A stretch of DNA of 64,000 nt from Schizochytrium sp. TIO01 (taxonomy: Eukaryota; Sar; Bigyra; Thraustochytrida; Thraustochytriidae). The stretch is taken from the NCBI GenBank assembly GCA_004764695.1, contig SMSO01000025.1:4628862-4692861 (forward strand), in the 5' to 3' direction. A model generated the notes under the pieces. The model searched no databases and was not told the DNA's origin. It saw only the letters and a program-made list of their open reading frames with translations. Position numbers and translations under genes: made by a program. Below, piece after piece: positions 1 to 13,935 of the stretch; within the stretch, counting starts at the first letter, position 1; each line of letters opens with the position of its first letter.

Positions 1-1667
1 AATCATGTACCTAGTTACTCAGAGGACCGGGGCGTTCTCTAGATGGTGGTTCGGGAATGGCCACCTTCCCCAAGATTGACAAAAGGCTAACACTTGTGAT
101 GCAAATAAAGTGGATGATACCTCGAATCAACTCTGGGGGCGAGGTAAAGGTGCAACTAGTCTTCTTTTTCCAGGATTCCTGTCTTTGCTTCTTTGACTGA
201 TGGCTTTTGCCTGAATCTCTTTTCAATACAAATAATTAAAAAATCAAAATGCAAGACGCAAGGCGTACGAACTTTGTTCTGCCGGCTGTCATTATATCCT
301 TTCCACTCTTTCAAGCAGCAGCAACAACAAGACAAGTTATTTTCAAGGTCCTCTTTTTTGTTCAAGAATTTTAGTAAATATGGGCCTTGTCCGCCATCTT
401 TCAAGTTTTATGTATACAGCGACAAGTAAGAAAAGTGAATCCCAACTAAATTTCCTCTTTCTAATTTTTGTTCACTCACTTATTTCTTTACAACCCCCTG
501 CTTGCACCGAGAGTTTCTCAATAAGTATCAAACTATATCTCGCAACTGTTAAAAATTACAAAGCACGCTGCAACTCTCCTCTGCTCCTTATTAGTTCGTC
601 ACAAGCTTGAGTGTCTCTTTCCTCTTGCAAATAATTTTCCATATGAAAAAGAAAAAAAAGAAAAAAAAAGTAGTGTGTGATGCCAATAACCAAAATACAA
701 GTAGGTTCAGTAGCAGTATAGCAATTCGTAGTACTAGAGATAATCAAAACACTCCGACGCAATGCAGTCGAAACCGAAATCAAGTTCATTTCGTCACTTT
801 TCTTTTCTCTTGCCTTGGTTTTCTTCTTTTCCGCAGCTCCTCCTTTCGCTTACTTCCCTAGCTACTAGCTAGTAATACGTTCGTAGCTACTCTGCAAAAT
901 GTAGAGCCTAGGTACGCCTACTCTATGTAGTCACGACGCCATTTTATTTTCTATATATAGAGAGAGAAGAGCTAAGAAGTCGCGGCTTAAGAAATCGTGA
1001 GATTGGTTCCTTATACTCCCTATTCTTCACTAAAAACAGTCTTCGTATGCATGATTTGCTTTGAAGGGGGGTAGAAAAGCGCATTTGCCTTCAAAGACTG
1101 ACTAATGAAGCGCCTAGCTAGTTACTATGAAGTTTACTTGTTAAACTTGCCTTCTTAGTTATTATCCGAGGTTTCTCTGCACATTTGGCACCGACGAAAT
1201 CCACTTTGCCCAAAGCTGCGTCCATGGCTGGTCCAAGGGGAACCTCGGGGCCCTTTCCTCCATGCCACCACCCCCCTCGGCTGCAGCACACGTCAGGCCT
1301 CCCTGTAAAACGCAGACCTCTCGAGCAAGTTTCCACTCTGATGTCCATTTTAGCATTGATCATTTATTTCTTTTTCATCCTTACTTTTGGTCACTTAAAA
1401 CTCCTCCGCAGTCCTACCAGCCTCTCTAGGATCCTCCTAACGCTTTTCAATAGGCATGAATGATCGCAATAGCACACCAAACCAAGGCAGAAGCACTCGC
1501 TCGAGAAGGCCTTCATGAGACACGAAGCACGTCCCATCGACCGACGCACCGCAGCGACGCAGCCTGAATTGAATGGACCACCTACCGGCGCCCTCTGCTA
1601 TCGAGTGGATGAATTGCACATAGTGAATGAATAGTCGTCCAATAAATAGCCATTTTCTACAAATGTG
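1..1667. other. intergenic, no gene recognised
   Basis: No open frame here looks like a conserved protein; the frames are short and low-complexity. There are A-rich and T-rich runs (an AAAAAG tract near 645-670) and several CTAG/GTAC-rich patches (near 6-20, 855-925 and 1110-1125) that recur elsewhere in the window. Confidence 0.6.
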
Positions 1668-2052
1668 CACACAATACAATAAAACATGCAACTTGAAGAA
1701 AACATACAACCATACAATCATACAACTTGAATAATACGTACATACAATAATACATACATACAATCATACAATAATACATACAGACAATAAATACAATCAT
1801 ACAATAATACATACATACAATCATACAATAATACATACAGACAATAAATACAATCATACAATAAATACAATCATACAATAAATACAATCATACAATAATA
1901 CGTACATACAAGAATACATACATACAATAAATACAATCATACATACATACATACATACATACAATAAATACAGTCATACAACTTGAATAATACAATAGAT
2001 AATACAGACTTACGATAATACAATCATACAATAATACATATAAAAATATACA
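1668..2052. repeat. AT/AC-rich minisatellite (ACAATCATACAATAAT-like units)
   Basis: About 380 bp of irregular tandem units built from ACATAC, AATCAT and ACAATAA blocks. A higher-order period of roughly 57 bp is visible around 1750-1860, where ACATACAGACAATAAATAC recurs in the same context. The minus-strand open frame across it (Tyr/Cys/Met/Ile/Val only) is a repeat artefact and not a gene. Confidence 0.9.
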
Positions 2053-2327
2053 TAATCCACGCTACACGGAGTTCCTTAACCTAAATATTCCTATCATCAT
2101 TTTATGTAAGTAAGTATCTTCGACGCTTCAGTCGCCAAGTCATTCTGCCAAAGAAACTTCGCTTCATTCGCAGCTTTCCGCTTCCGCCTCGCTCCATGGA
2201 CGATTGCTTTCCACACCTCCTCCGCGAAGCCATCGAAGTCTGCAGACGTGCGACCTCACCGTGAGGTCACGAGGCGGCTTACAGCAGCTGTAATCCCATG
2301 AGGCACGTGCAGCCAAGAGAACGCACC

Positions 2328-2384
2328 ATCGATCGATCGACGGTGAAATCGATCGACTCGACTCGACTCGACTCGAGAGAGAGT
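2328..2384. repeat. TCGA/CGATCG simple repeat
   Basis: ATCGATCGATCGA is followed by (GACTC)n and a GAGAGAG tail. It lies about 70-120 bp before a short ATG-initiated frame at 2451, so it could be leader sequence, but no function is shown. Confidence 0.7.
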
Positions 2385-2450
2385 TAGTTTTAGATTTCGA
2401 GTCAAACTCTTCGAAGAAGCCGTCGAAATAAACGAATTGCTTTGGCGAGG

Positions 2451-2639
2451 ATGGCCCTGTCTGCTTCTGGAGGCAGTCAAATTCCTTCGTGCTCTCGCGG
2501 TTCTTCGACTTGGTCTCAAGCTTGCTTACTCGACGCGCTCCTGGATCTGCCTTCAGGCCCGCTTGCGATTGATTGCGTCGCTCTTTGGCTCAAGCTCGCG
2601 CTCTGGCGACCGCAATCAATCACATCCATCGTGCCATGA
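2451..2639 (+). CDS. putative small protein, 62 aa, unknown
   Basis: An ATG preceded by GCGAGG opens a 62-codon frame that is Ser/Leu-rich (begins MALSASGGSQ, contains LLDLPSGPLAIDCVALWL) and ends at TGA. A competing overlapping frame on the same strand and one on the other strand are of similar length, so coding status is uncertain. It could be the first exon of a spliced gene or chance. No family recognised. Confidence 0.2.
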   Translation: MALSASGGSQIPSCSRGSSTWSQACLLDALLDLPSGPLAIDCVALWLKLALWRPQSITSIVP

Positions 2640-3185
2640 ACCAAGGGATCGTTTATCTATCTGCATTCATTGTCTAACGTAGGAAATCTAATAATTATTT
2701 TAGGCCGGCAGAGGAAGGAAGATTTCGATCGAAGTCTGTTTTCATCTCTGCCGCATTCGTTTTATTCATTGGTTATTTTGCTGTCTGTTTTGGGTTTTGT
2801 GGGTTAAGTTCCTGGTTGATTCGATGATCGATCGAAATACGATTTGGCGTTTGGGCTGACGGAGGACCGACCGACGTGACGAAGAAGTTGGAGAGCGGAT
2901 CGGAACAGCGAAATCAATTCAGGTCGAGAATTATTGTGTCGTGTTGGATGTGTATGCACGTAGCAGAGGCGGTAGCGCCTGCTCGGTAAGTATGGCGAAA
3001 CTCCCAGGCGCGGCCTAGTGTGTTCGTAGTGTATACTGTAGGGTAGCTGCTGCTGCTGCCGCTGCAGCGGCCCGGCTTGCTGTCGTTATTGACGCTGATG
3101 AAGCGGTACAGCGGCGGCTTGTCGGGCTGCTTGATTTCATTATAGATAAGATGGCGATATCAAGAGAAGCGAGCGAGCGCGGAGC
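2640..3185. other. intergenic, 3' flank of histone H4
   Basis: No gene seen. It contains a CTG-rich stretch and a perfect 14-nt palindrome (GCCGCTGCAGCGGC at 3058-3071) on the downstream side of the H4 gene. I do not see the usual animal-type histone stem-loop (stem of six with a four-base loop) in the roughly 130 nt after the H4 stop. Confidence 0.5.
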
Positions 3186-6934
<3,749 letters not shown>

Positions 6935-9175
6935 ATGTCGCATCAAAGCTTGCGCGCGCTATACAGCAAACCACGCAGACCTTCGCGTACAGAGCGCTAC
7001 AAACTAAGAGCAGGTGTCGCCATTGGGGCGTTCACCCTGGTCGGCGGCGTAGCAGTATACTCCTCGATAGCAAACCCAGCAGCTCGCGATGTAGTGCAGC
7101 ATTCTTACCATGGACGAGAGCTCGCTTCAACTAGGGAATGGTGGCGAGCTCTCACCGGAAACAGTACAGAAATTCCGCGATTTTGCTCTGCTGAATTCTC
7201 AAATGTTACAGAACGTATTACTAATGTAGAAGCAGCCACGCAGCTATATAATGAGGCACAAGACAGTGCTGAGTGTTGGGTGGACTACACAGACTATTCG
7301 TCTTACCCAACTCCTCCCTTAGATCCATGCGAGGCTGCTGGTGTCATAGTTTACTGCATCATTCTTCTTTACACATTTGCGGGCCTTGCAATTGTTTGTG
7401 ATGAGTTCTTTGTACCTGCGCTCGAGGTAATGGTGGAGCGCTTCAATCTCAGCAATGACGTCGCCGGTGCAACACTTATGGCTGCTGGTGGATCTGCTCC
7501 AGAGCTTTTCACTTCTGTCATGGGTACATTCTTATCCAAAAGTAATGTTGGCTTTGGAACCATTGTTGGCTCAGCCGTGTTTAATGTACTTTTCGTCATT
7601 GGCATGTGTGCAATGTTCTCGAAAGAGGTTCTCTCTTTAACGTGGTGGCCTCTGTTCCGTGACTCCAGTTTCTACGCAATCTCGCTTGGAACGCTCGCCT
7701 TGCTCTACTCCAATGGCTCAAGTGGTTCACAATCACAAATTGACTTGTGGGAAGCTGGAGTTCTGCTTGGAATGTACGCCATATATGTAACCATTATGAA
7801 ATTCAACCATGAGCTTCAAGCACTTGCGGAATCTTGTCTAGACCGCTCGCTTCGTAAATTTACACGCAAAACTGGCGTAACACAGGTAGCTCCTGATGGT
7901 GACACGGTTGATAAGCTTGAGCCACGACTTTCATCAGGCCACAATCATGGTCCTAATGATGCGTACCATGCTCGCCGATACTCAAATCCATTCATGTTTC
8001 ACAATCAATTTCGTTCTGGACTCCTGCATCTCATGTATAAAGAAGGCAATGTTTTAGATCATGCCAGATTTCACATCGTCGCTGGTATTAAAGGTGACGT
8101 GAAGCAAACTTTCCAGCGCCTGGATATTGACATGAATGGTCGCATTGACGTTGAAGAAATTCGCCATGTACTTCAAGACCTTACAGGTAAGGCTCCAAGT
8201 AAGGAAGAAACTCTTAAGGTTTTCGAAGACCTGGAGGTGAACCCGGACGAAGGTATGGATTTAGCTACTTTCACGAAATGGTACATTCAAAGCGAACACC
8301 GCGTCCTAGCTGAAGCTGAGCGCTGCTTCAAGATCATGGATACATCAGGCGATAACCACCTTGATCGGAACGAAATTGCTGCTGTTATCCAATCTATGAA
8401 GCGTGAGAGAAACTTTGCAAATGCCATGTCAGAAGAAGAGGTTGACAAGGCCCTTCAGGAGTTTGATGTAGATTCAAACGGAAAAATTTCACTACAAGAG
8501 TTCCTCAAGTGGTACCAAAAGTCTATGCTTTGGCAAGAAGTTCTCACCGAGGTTGCTGAAGAGGAAGATGGCGGCCCTCTAGAATTGGAGTGGCCAGAAA
8601 CTTGGCGCGGTCGACTGTTCTTCATTCTCACTTCGCCTATTGTTATTCCATTGTGGTGTACCATTCCTGACGTTCGAAGAGAAGGTCGTGACAAGTTGTA
8701 TCCAATCACGTGGTGTCTGAGTATCACGTGGATTGCTGGATATTCGTACGTAATGGTTTTTGTCGCCACTCTTCTTGGTGATGCACTCGGTGTTGCGCCA
8801 TCGGTGATGGGCGTTACCTTCCTAGCTGCTGGAACAAGTATCCCAGATCTCATTACCAGCGTCATTGTGGCACGCCAAGGATTCGGCGATATGGCAGTGT
8901 CGTCCTCCATTGGAAGCAATATTTTCGATATTCTAATTGGCCTTCCCGTTCCTTGGTTCTTATATAACCTCGTATATGGTGAAGCTGTCGAAGTTGTGGG
9001 TGAGGGGCTTTTCTGGTCCGTTATTATTCTCATTCTCATGCTCGCTTCGGTTATTTTCACAATTGCTATCAACCACTGGCGAATGACAAAATCACTAGGA
9101 GCAAGCATGTTTTTACTATATGTTGTCTTCCTTGCTCAGGATCTATATCGCCAGTCATTAGGATGCACTGTCTGA
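6935..9175 (+). CDS. K+-dependent Na+/Ca2+ exchanger (NCKX/SLC24-like) with EF hands
   Basis: 746-aa membrane antiporter expected to exchange Ca2+ (and K+) for Na+. A first hydrophobic segment (about 25-45) is followed by a Cys/Asn-containing extracellular loop. Exchanger half 1 (about 130-290) carries an alpha-1 motif GGSAPELFTS (185-194) and VGSAVFN (211-217). Half 2 (about 590-735) carries alpha-2 AAGTSIPDLITS (631-642) and SIGSNIFD (658-665). These signatures are closer to NCKX than to NCX or plant CAX. The large cytosolic loop (about 300-555) contains EF-hand loops at 397-408 (DIDMNGRIDVEE), 469-480 (DTSGDNHLDRNE) and 511-522 (DVDSNGKISLQE), plus a degenerate one near 433-444. Animal NCKX lack EF hands, so the loop suggests direct Ca2+ regulation (inference). 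The ATG at 6935 gives a basic N-terminus. It converges with the next gene. Confidence 0.92.
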   Translation: MSHQSLRALYSKPRRPSRTERYKLRAGVAIGAFTLVGGVAVYSSIANPAARDVVQHSYHGRELASTREWWRALTGNSTEIPRFCSAEFSNVTERITNVEAATQLYNEAQDSAECWVDYTDYSSYPTPPLDPCEAAGVIVYCIILLYTFAGLAIVCDEFFVPALEVMVERFNLSNDVAGATLMAAGGSAPELFTSVMGTFLSKSNVGFGTIVGSAVFNVLFVIGMCAMFSKEVLSLTWWPLFRDSSFYAISLGTLALLYSNGSSGSQSQIDLWEAGVLLGMYAIYVTIMKFNHELQALAESCLDRSLRKFTRKTGVTQVAPDGDTVDKLEPRLSSGHNHGPNDAYHARRYSNPFMFHNQFRSGLLHLMYKEGNVLDHARFHIVAGIKGDVKQTFQRLDIDMNGRIDVEEIRHVLQDLTGKAPSKEETLKVFEDLEVNPDEGMDLATFTKWYIQSEHRVLAEAERCFKIMDTSGDNHLDRNEIAAVIQSMKRERNFANAMSEEEVDKALQEFDVDSNGKISLQEFLKWYQKSMLWQEVLTEVAEEEDGGPLELEWPETWRGRLFFILTSPIVIPLWCTIPDVRREGRDKLYPITWCLSITWIAGYSYVMVFVATLLGDALGVAPSVMGVTFLAAGTSIPDLITSVIVARQGFGDMAVSSSIGSNIFDILIGLPVPWFLYNLVYGEAVEVVGEGLFWSVIILILMLASVIFTIAINHWRMTKSLGASMFLLYVVFLAQDLYRQSLGCTV

Positions 9176-9965
9176 AGTAAAGCTCCCGGTCAACGTATTT
9201 TGAAATAAACCCGCTCCGCCAGGTCATTTGAATAATCAACCATGCATAATAGACAGCCTTTGCAAGCTCTGTCTGAGTGCGCCGCTGGCTCAAGCCTCTC
9301 GTTATCGTTATTTGTATTTATGTGTATGTGTTCCCAAAGGCCCTTGTTGCTCACGTAAACTAATAGTCATACGCAGAGGCTAAGAGCGAATTTCGTTGTA
9401 AACTAGCTCCTGCAACTAGTTTAAAATCCAGTTTGGAAAGTGCATCTCTCTAACCCATCAAAACATCGAAACAAAACCCAGCGTAAAATTGTACCAGAAG
9501 TCTCCAAGAACTTAAAGGAGACAGTTTTTTTTTCTCTACGATGAAGTTCATTTAAGAATGGAAAAGCAGGGACAGTGCACCTAAGAGTTGTTATTCTCAG
9601 TCGTAGCCGCCCCCACTGATTTGTTTGCATTTTCGATTTTAAACTTTATCTTACATTCGTCCCAATTCACGAACTGAAACACTGGAATATTTGACATAAC
9701 AAACTCCTAAACGAGTGAGCGAGGAAGATAGCTTTCCACAATTTCTTCTCCTGCGCACTGCAGAAAAGCTAGCTCTATTTTACCATTTTAGACGAGGAGT
9801 TCAAGCATATCTATACTACGAGATATCAATATATCATTCGCAAGAGCTGCTTTCCTGCAAAGTGGGTCAAAAATCAAGAAAATCTAGAATTTCCAAAGTG
9901 AAAAAGAATATATTATCATTTTTATGAACCATCGTGATTGCATTTTACTAAAAAGAATTAGCTAT
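9176..9965. other. convergent 3' intergenic region
   Basis: Lies between the ends of two convergent genes. AT-rich, no frame that looks coding; A/T-rich stretches near 9195-9210 and 9900-9960 may hold the two 3' ends. Nothing else recognised. Confidence 0.5.
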
Positions 9966-12026
9966 CTACTCGTCAGCAGCCTCGTCATCCATTGCGTTTT
10001 CTTGATCTTCGTTTCCGGTTTTGGCTTCTTTATTGTCTGCTTCATTCTCGTTCGCGTCGGTCCTCATCATGAACTCTCGAAGCATACTTGTAGCATATGA
10101 TCCTTTAGGCAACCAGAATGTAAAAAGAAGACCTTCACCATCTTCTTCGCCATCAGTCTGCGAATCCTTACCTTCCTTCAGTGCAGGCTGGCCCTGAGAT
10201 GGTCCAGCCTCAGTAGCAATACTCTTTGTGCGCTCGAGCTCTTCATCCAAATATTCCTTCACGGAAGATATTTTTTCCACATTAAACTCAAGAGACTCAA
10301 AGCTCAAGCGGGCCGGACGCAACGTAGAGCGCATGTTGGACAGCCAGAAAGCATCATTCGGAAGGTCACACACAGTTTTTACTGTATTGGCTTCAATCTC
10401 TTGCGGTAGACCTTGTGAAAAACTTCCTCCACGGTCACCAACTAAAGGCAAAGCAAACGTAATGCCAGCAGCCCTATCTTCAGCTTTGGGGCAGGCGTCC
10501 TCGTTTTCTACAAGGCGAGCCGAACCACCAGTTTGATTAATCACAACGTCACCAACCATGTCGCGCATAAACAAGTTTCGTTTGATGCGCTCGCTCAAAA
10601 TAGAGTTGAACACAGCACCTTGAAAAGCATTCATACTAAACTCGGACTGGAAGGAGCCTCGAGTCTTAATACGCTTTACCTTGCGACAGAACTTGAACAT
10701 ACCAGGGCGAGTGCACTTGCGTTTCTTACTGCCGGGGCGCAGCCCAGAGGTCCCTTCTTCAGCTGCTAGTGTCTTGTCTCCTTCTGCCGATGGTGCTTCC
10801 TCCTCAGTCGTGTCCTTGGGTTTAGCCTCACTTTCCTCGGCTACTCCGCTTGTATCTTGCTTTTCTTCAGTAGTCTGTTCGGCCTCGCCGCCGCCATCTT
10901 CGGCATTGACTTCGTCATCATCTTTGTTTTTGGGCCAGGGAGCCTTGCGCTTCTTGTTCTTATTTTGCTTATTCTGCGCCTGTTGCTGCTGTCTCTTCGC
11001 CTCTTCCTCACTAGCAGCCTTACCGGCATCCGTCTCTAGCCATTCAATGTACTCATGCGCGATTGAAAGCTCGCGATATCCTGACAAGGCTGTCTTGGCA
11101 TTTCGACCAACACGCTGCTCACCGAAGTAGTTGGGTACGCCCTTGCTCAAAATATCCTCGGCGATTGCTTTTGAGCGACGGAGAGCTTCGTCAGTGTCCA
11201 CACCAAGATCTGTGATGAGGATACGGAACTTGTTTCCACGCAGGTTTCCGCGCCGTAGCTTGCACGAGGCCTCTTGTAGGTCGCCGACAATGCGGATGCG
11301 CGGTGTTTTTGTGTCAGCCTCAATCAGGCTGCGGAGCTCCGCAAGACTTCTCCCATTTCTGTTCTCGATGCTAAATGTTTGCGTGCATGTTGCATAGCGG
11401 TCCTTGAGCCCAGCATAGCCAATGGAGTTGCGTCGCACGTTGAGAAGCTTTTCTAGGCGCCACGCCACATCCTTGGTGTTCATGCCAGATCTGCGAATCG
11501 TGATCCAGACGTGATTGAGCGTTTTGGCTTTGTGTTCATCATCGTGAGGGACCTCCGTCACGTTAAAGTACGCAGGGGCTTGCTTCAAAACACCGCCAAC
11601 ACCCTGTAGCGCAGGGTCCCGCACCAGCGCCAGCGACTCAACCCGAAATGCCTCGCGAAGTTTGGCAAACTTGGCAGCACGAACGGGATCTTCCTCAGCT
11701 CGAAGATCGCGAGCGTCCTTAACCTTCTTTTCACCACCCTCAGCGTGTTGGTTTGTGTTCATAGAGTTATTTGTTGTCTCCACGTCACCACCTTCCGCAT
11801 TGACAGCAGTAATCGAATCTGTGGCTCCATTCGCGACTAAATCTTCTTTCGCAGAGGCGTCCAAGCTATCCTTGGAGTTCGCAGAGGCGCTGGGTTTTAT
11901 CTCACCAGCTACCTCCATTTGGGCATCCTGATTTGTTGAAGTAGATGCAACCTTAGTATCGCCCACAGCCGCGTCTTGTTGAGCAGCGTTGCTCACAGAC
12001 TCGTTAGCAGACGCAAACTCACTCAT
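9966..12026 (-). CDS. tRNA/mRNA pseudouridine synthase, PUS7/TruD family
   Basis: 686 aa from the ATG at 12026. TruD-family enzymes isomerise uridine to pseudouridine in tRNA (U13/U35), snRNA and mRNA. Numbering from this ATG, the catalytic motif YAGLKDRYATCTQTF lies at about 204-218 with the family's catalytic Asp at 209. NYFGEQRVG (about 299-307) is the second TruD signature. The C-terminal part has LPLVGD (about 526-531) and FWLPKGSYATSMLREFM (about 637-653). The first 110 residues are Ser/Thr/Ala/Glu-rich and disordered. A 110-residue Lys then Glu-rich insert (about 335-445) splits the catalytic core, and the C-terminus is acidic. The frame is open 30 codons further 5' but has no ATG there; that stretch resembles a mitochondrial presequence, so a near-cognate upstream start cannot be excluded. 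Confidence 0.93.
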   Translation of the reverse strand: MSEFASANESVSNAAQQDAAVGDTKVASTSTNQDAQMEVAGEIKPSASANSKDSLDASAKEDLVANGATDSITAVNAEGGDVETTNNSMNTNQHAEGGEKKVKDARDLRAEEDPVRAAKFAKLREAFRVESLALVRDPALQGVGGVLKQAPAYFNVTEVPHDDEHKAKTLNHVWITIRRSGMNTKDVAWRLEKLLNVRRNSIGYAGLKDRYATCTQTFSIENRNGRSLAELRSLIEADTKTPRIRIVGDLQEASCKLRRGNLRGNKFRILITDLGVDTDEALRRSKAIAEDILSKGVPNYFGEQRVGRNAKTALSGYRELSIAHEYIEWLETDAGKAASEEEAKRQQQQAQNKQNKNKKRKAPWPKNKDDDEVNAEDGGGEAEQTTEEKQDTSGVAEESEAKPKDTTEEEAPSAEGDKTLAAEEGTSGLRPGSKKRKCTRPGMFKFCRKVKRIKTRGSFQSEFSMNAFQGAVFNSILSERIKRNLFMRDMVGDVVINQTGGSARLVENEDACPKAEDRAAGITFALPLVGDRGGSFSQGLPQEIEANTVKTVCDLPNDAFWLSNMRSTLRPARLSFESLEFNVEKISSVKEYLDEELERTKSIATEAGPSQGQPALKEGKDSQTDGEEDGEGLLFTFWLPKGSYATSMLREFMMRTDANENEADNKEAKTGNEDQENAMDDEAADE

Positions 12027-12255
12027 TGTTGATGATCTTGCTGGTGGCAAACACCGCCAGTACGCTCCCACGCGGCTCCGGGCCGCCGAGGCAACTCTGT
12101 TCGCACAGGCAAACACGTTCGCGACCAGCCTCTGAAGGCCTTTGCTGTAATTAGATAGCAGTGCCTCGGGCGAACCGCACTAAAAGGTCTGCGCGCAGCA
12201 GCGCCTTCTTGGGAGCGGCTGCTGCGCCGTCCACCAAATCAAATGATTACATGTT

Positions 12256-12340
12256 CTATAATCTACTTGCTCCTCCCTTTAACCCACTTGCAAACACTTA
12301 TATCCCACTTATAGCTTCACTTCTAATACACACTATACTC
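12256..12340 (-). promoter_or_regulatory. candidate promoter module of PUS7 gene (AAGTG + TATAG repeats)
   Basis: Read on the minus strand, about 230-315 nt upstream of the PUS7 ATG, this stretch has AAGTG several times (including GCTATAAGTGGG and GATATAAGTG) together with GTATAG and TTATAG. The same words recur upstream of eIF3g and of the gene at 59245. Proposed from the recurrence only; no known element is matched. Confidence 0.35.
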
Positions 12341-12818
12341 TAAAAGACTGCTAGATAGGAGATAAAGGTAAGTACCTTTACTTTTGCGAGAAGACTACCC
12401 TGCCTCAATTTCTTGGCTCTTGTGCCGAGCTCAGCGCTTTGATTTCTATAGAAGAAATTCACAATGCTTCATTGCCAAGCGCTGCAACTTTCGCAATGGT
12501 CTATTGGCTCCGAGCGTAAGGACGTTTACATATGTATCTTTTGGTTTTTATCATCAGTTTCCTCAGAGTTTCCAATTTTTATATTATATCCACTTGTATA
12601 GAAATAGAAATAAAGTAAAAATGGTGACATCATTATTTTGTAGTTTTAAATTCTTATATATATTTTTAATTTAACAGAAAAGAAAAAGAAGAGTAGTTAG
12701 TAAAAATGTGTACAGGTGTTTGTGTAGTTTGATAGCTCTAAAGGAGGCAGTGAAATAAATCCCAAATTGCGTTGCTCGATGAGATTGTCTTTGGCTTGGG
12801 CTGTCACTCGGTTTGGCC

Positions 12819-13226
12819 ATGTGGAGTTCGTGTAGCTCGCACATGTGCCAAAAGCTAAGAGACCCCTCAGTGCGAATCAAAAAATACGTTTGCATATGTA
12901 CGAATTGCAAACCACCGGGTACCAAGGTCGACGGTATTAGTATACCAATCGATGATCACAAATCGCAACTTGAAGGTCTTTCTGATGTCGCTTTCTTTGA
13001 AGGATGATGTTTTGTATTCTTCTGTAGAACAAAGCCAACAGAGAAATACCTACTGCTTCTTCATAAAAAACGCGTTGTTGCCAACATCCATGAGCTTAGT
13101 TTGCAGCGCCAGCCCCCGAAGATTGGTGCACGGGAAAAGGACTTTGGCAGATGGAGTTCCTCTTCGGAGACCCAGATAATGCTTTGCCTATTTTGGGGCA
13201 AGGAATCAGGGCTGCTGATTCGCTAG
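12819..13226 (+). pseudogene. possible degraded coding fragment with one in-frame TGA
   Basis: From an ATG at 12819 a frame of 62 codons ends at a TGA (13005-13007). The same frame then continues open to TAG at 13224, giving about 135 codons with a single interruption. The first part has a Cys cluster (CICTNC) followed by KPPGTKVDGISIPIDD; the second is basic (KKRVVANIHELSLQRQ). No family recognised. It could be a decayed gene or mobile-element fragment, or chance. Confidence 0.25.
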
Positions 13227-13373
13227 TTCGCAATACGCAGAGGTTTTGCTTTGCTTTGCTTAGCACTCACTTCTTGAATAATGCCTTTTCACGATGTTTG
13301 ATTGTTAGCTAGACAGCAGGTATTTCGATTCACCATAATCTCTTGCGAAACTAAAACCACAACCTCACGATAA

Positions 13374-13496
13374 ATGACACAGACGCCTCAGCCGAAGAGG
13401 AGAGCTGCGCTGCAGAGAGATATCGATACCTCGGAGGGTCAATATGACGGCGGAGAAGAAATCCAATATCACTCTGGCAGTGAAGCCATGAACTAA
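13374..13496 (+). CDS. putative 40-aa micro-ORF
   Basis: An ATG-to-TAA frame encodes a basic start (MTQTPQPKRRAALQRD) followed by an acidic, Gly/Ser-rich end. Composition looks protein-like, but the frame is short and isolated. It could be the remnant N-terminus of something larger. No function proposed. Confidence 0.2.
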   Translation: MTQTPQPKRRAALQRDIDTSEGQYDGGEEIQYHSGSEAMN

Positions 13497-13900
13497 AATC
13501 CTAAAATCAACGAGCGGTGCCGCACAAACTACTACTACCTCATATATGTGTTTGTGTGTTTTCTACTAATTGCCTGAATAGGGACTAATTATAGAAAGTT
13601 GTGCGTGTGCAAAATGATGTAATTTCAGCCAAGGCTCATAATTTCGAGATACTACGGAGCATGTGTTGCGTCCATTGCATTGCATCAAACAGAGGTCGCA
13701 GGGTAAGAAGGAGGGGATGCCGGGTTGTTGGGCGTTCTATCCGCTCCAAAGGATCGATATTGCACATAGTGACGTGCTGTCGCTGCTTTCCGATTCTGAT
13801 TCTTTCTTTCGAACTTTCGAAGAGTTGTAAAAAGCAAAGGCTCCACTTTTTCTTTTTTTTTTTTTCAACTTTTTTTTAAATAAATTAATTAGCTTATTTT

Positions 13901-13935
13901 AGTTAATAACAATAATATTATTATTGTTATTAACT
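13901..13935. repeat. perfect inverted repeat, 16-bp arms, 3-nt loop
   Basis: The left arm AGTTAATAACAATAAT (13901-13916) and right arm ATTATTGTTATTAACT (13920-13935) are exact reverse complements separated by ATT. It follows two long T runs. It could form a cruciform or RNA hairpin, or be a mobile-element end; there is no matching partner visible nearby. Confidence 0.85.

Noticed and set aside
1657-1887. Tyr/Cys/Met-rich open frame in the left flank
   Set aside because: Produced by the minisatellite period; no stop codons because of the repeat.
8455-9108. 217-codon frame on the minus strand
   Set aside because: Antisense shadow of the NCKX alpha-2 region, no domain, no ATG context of its own.
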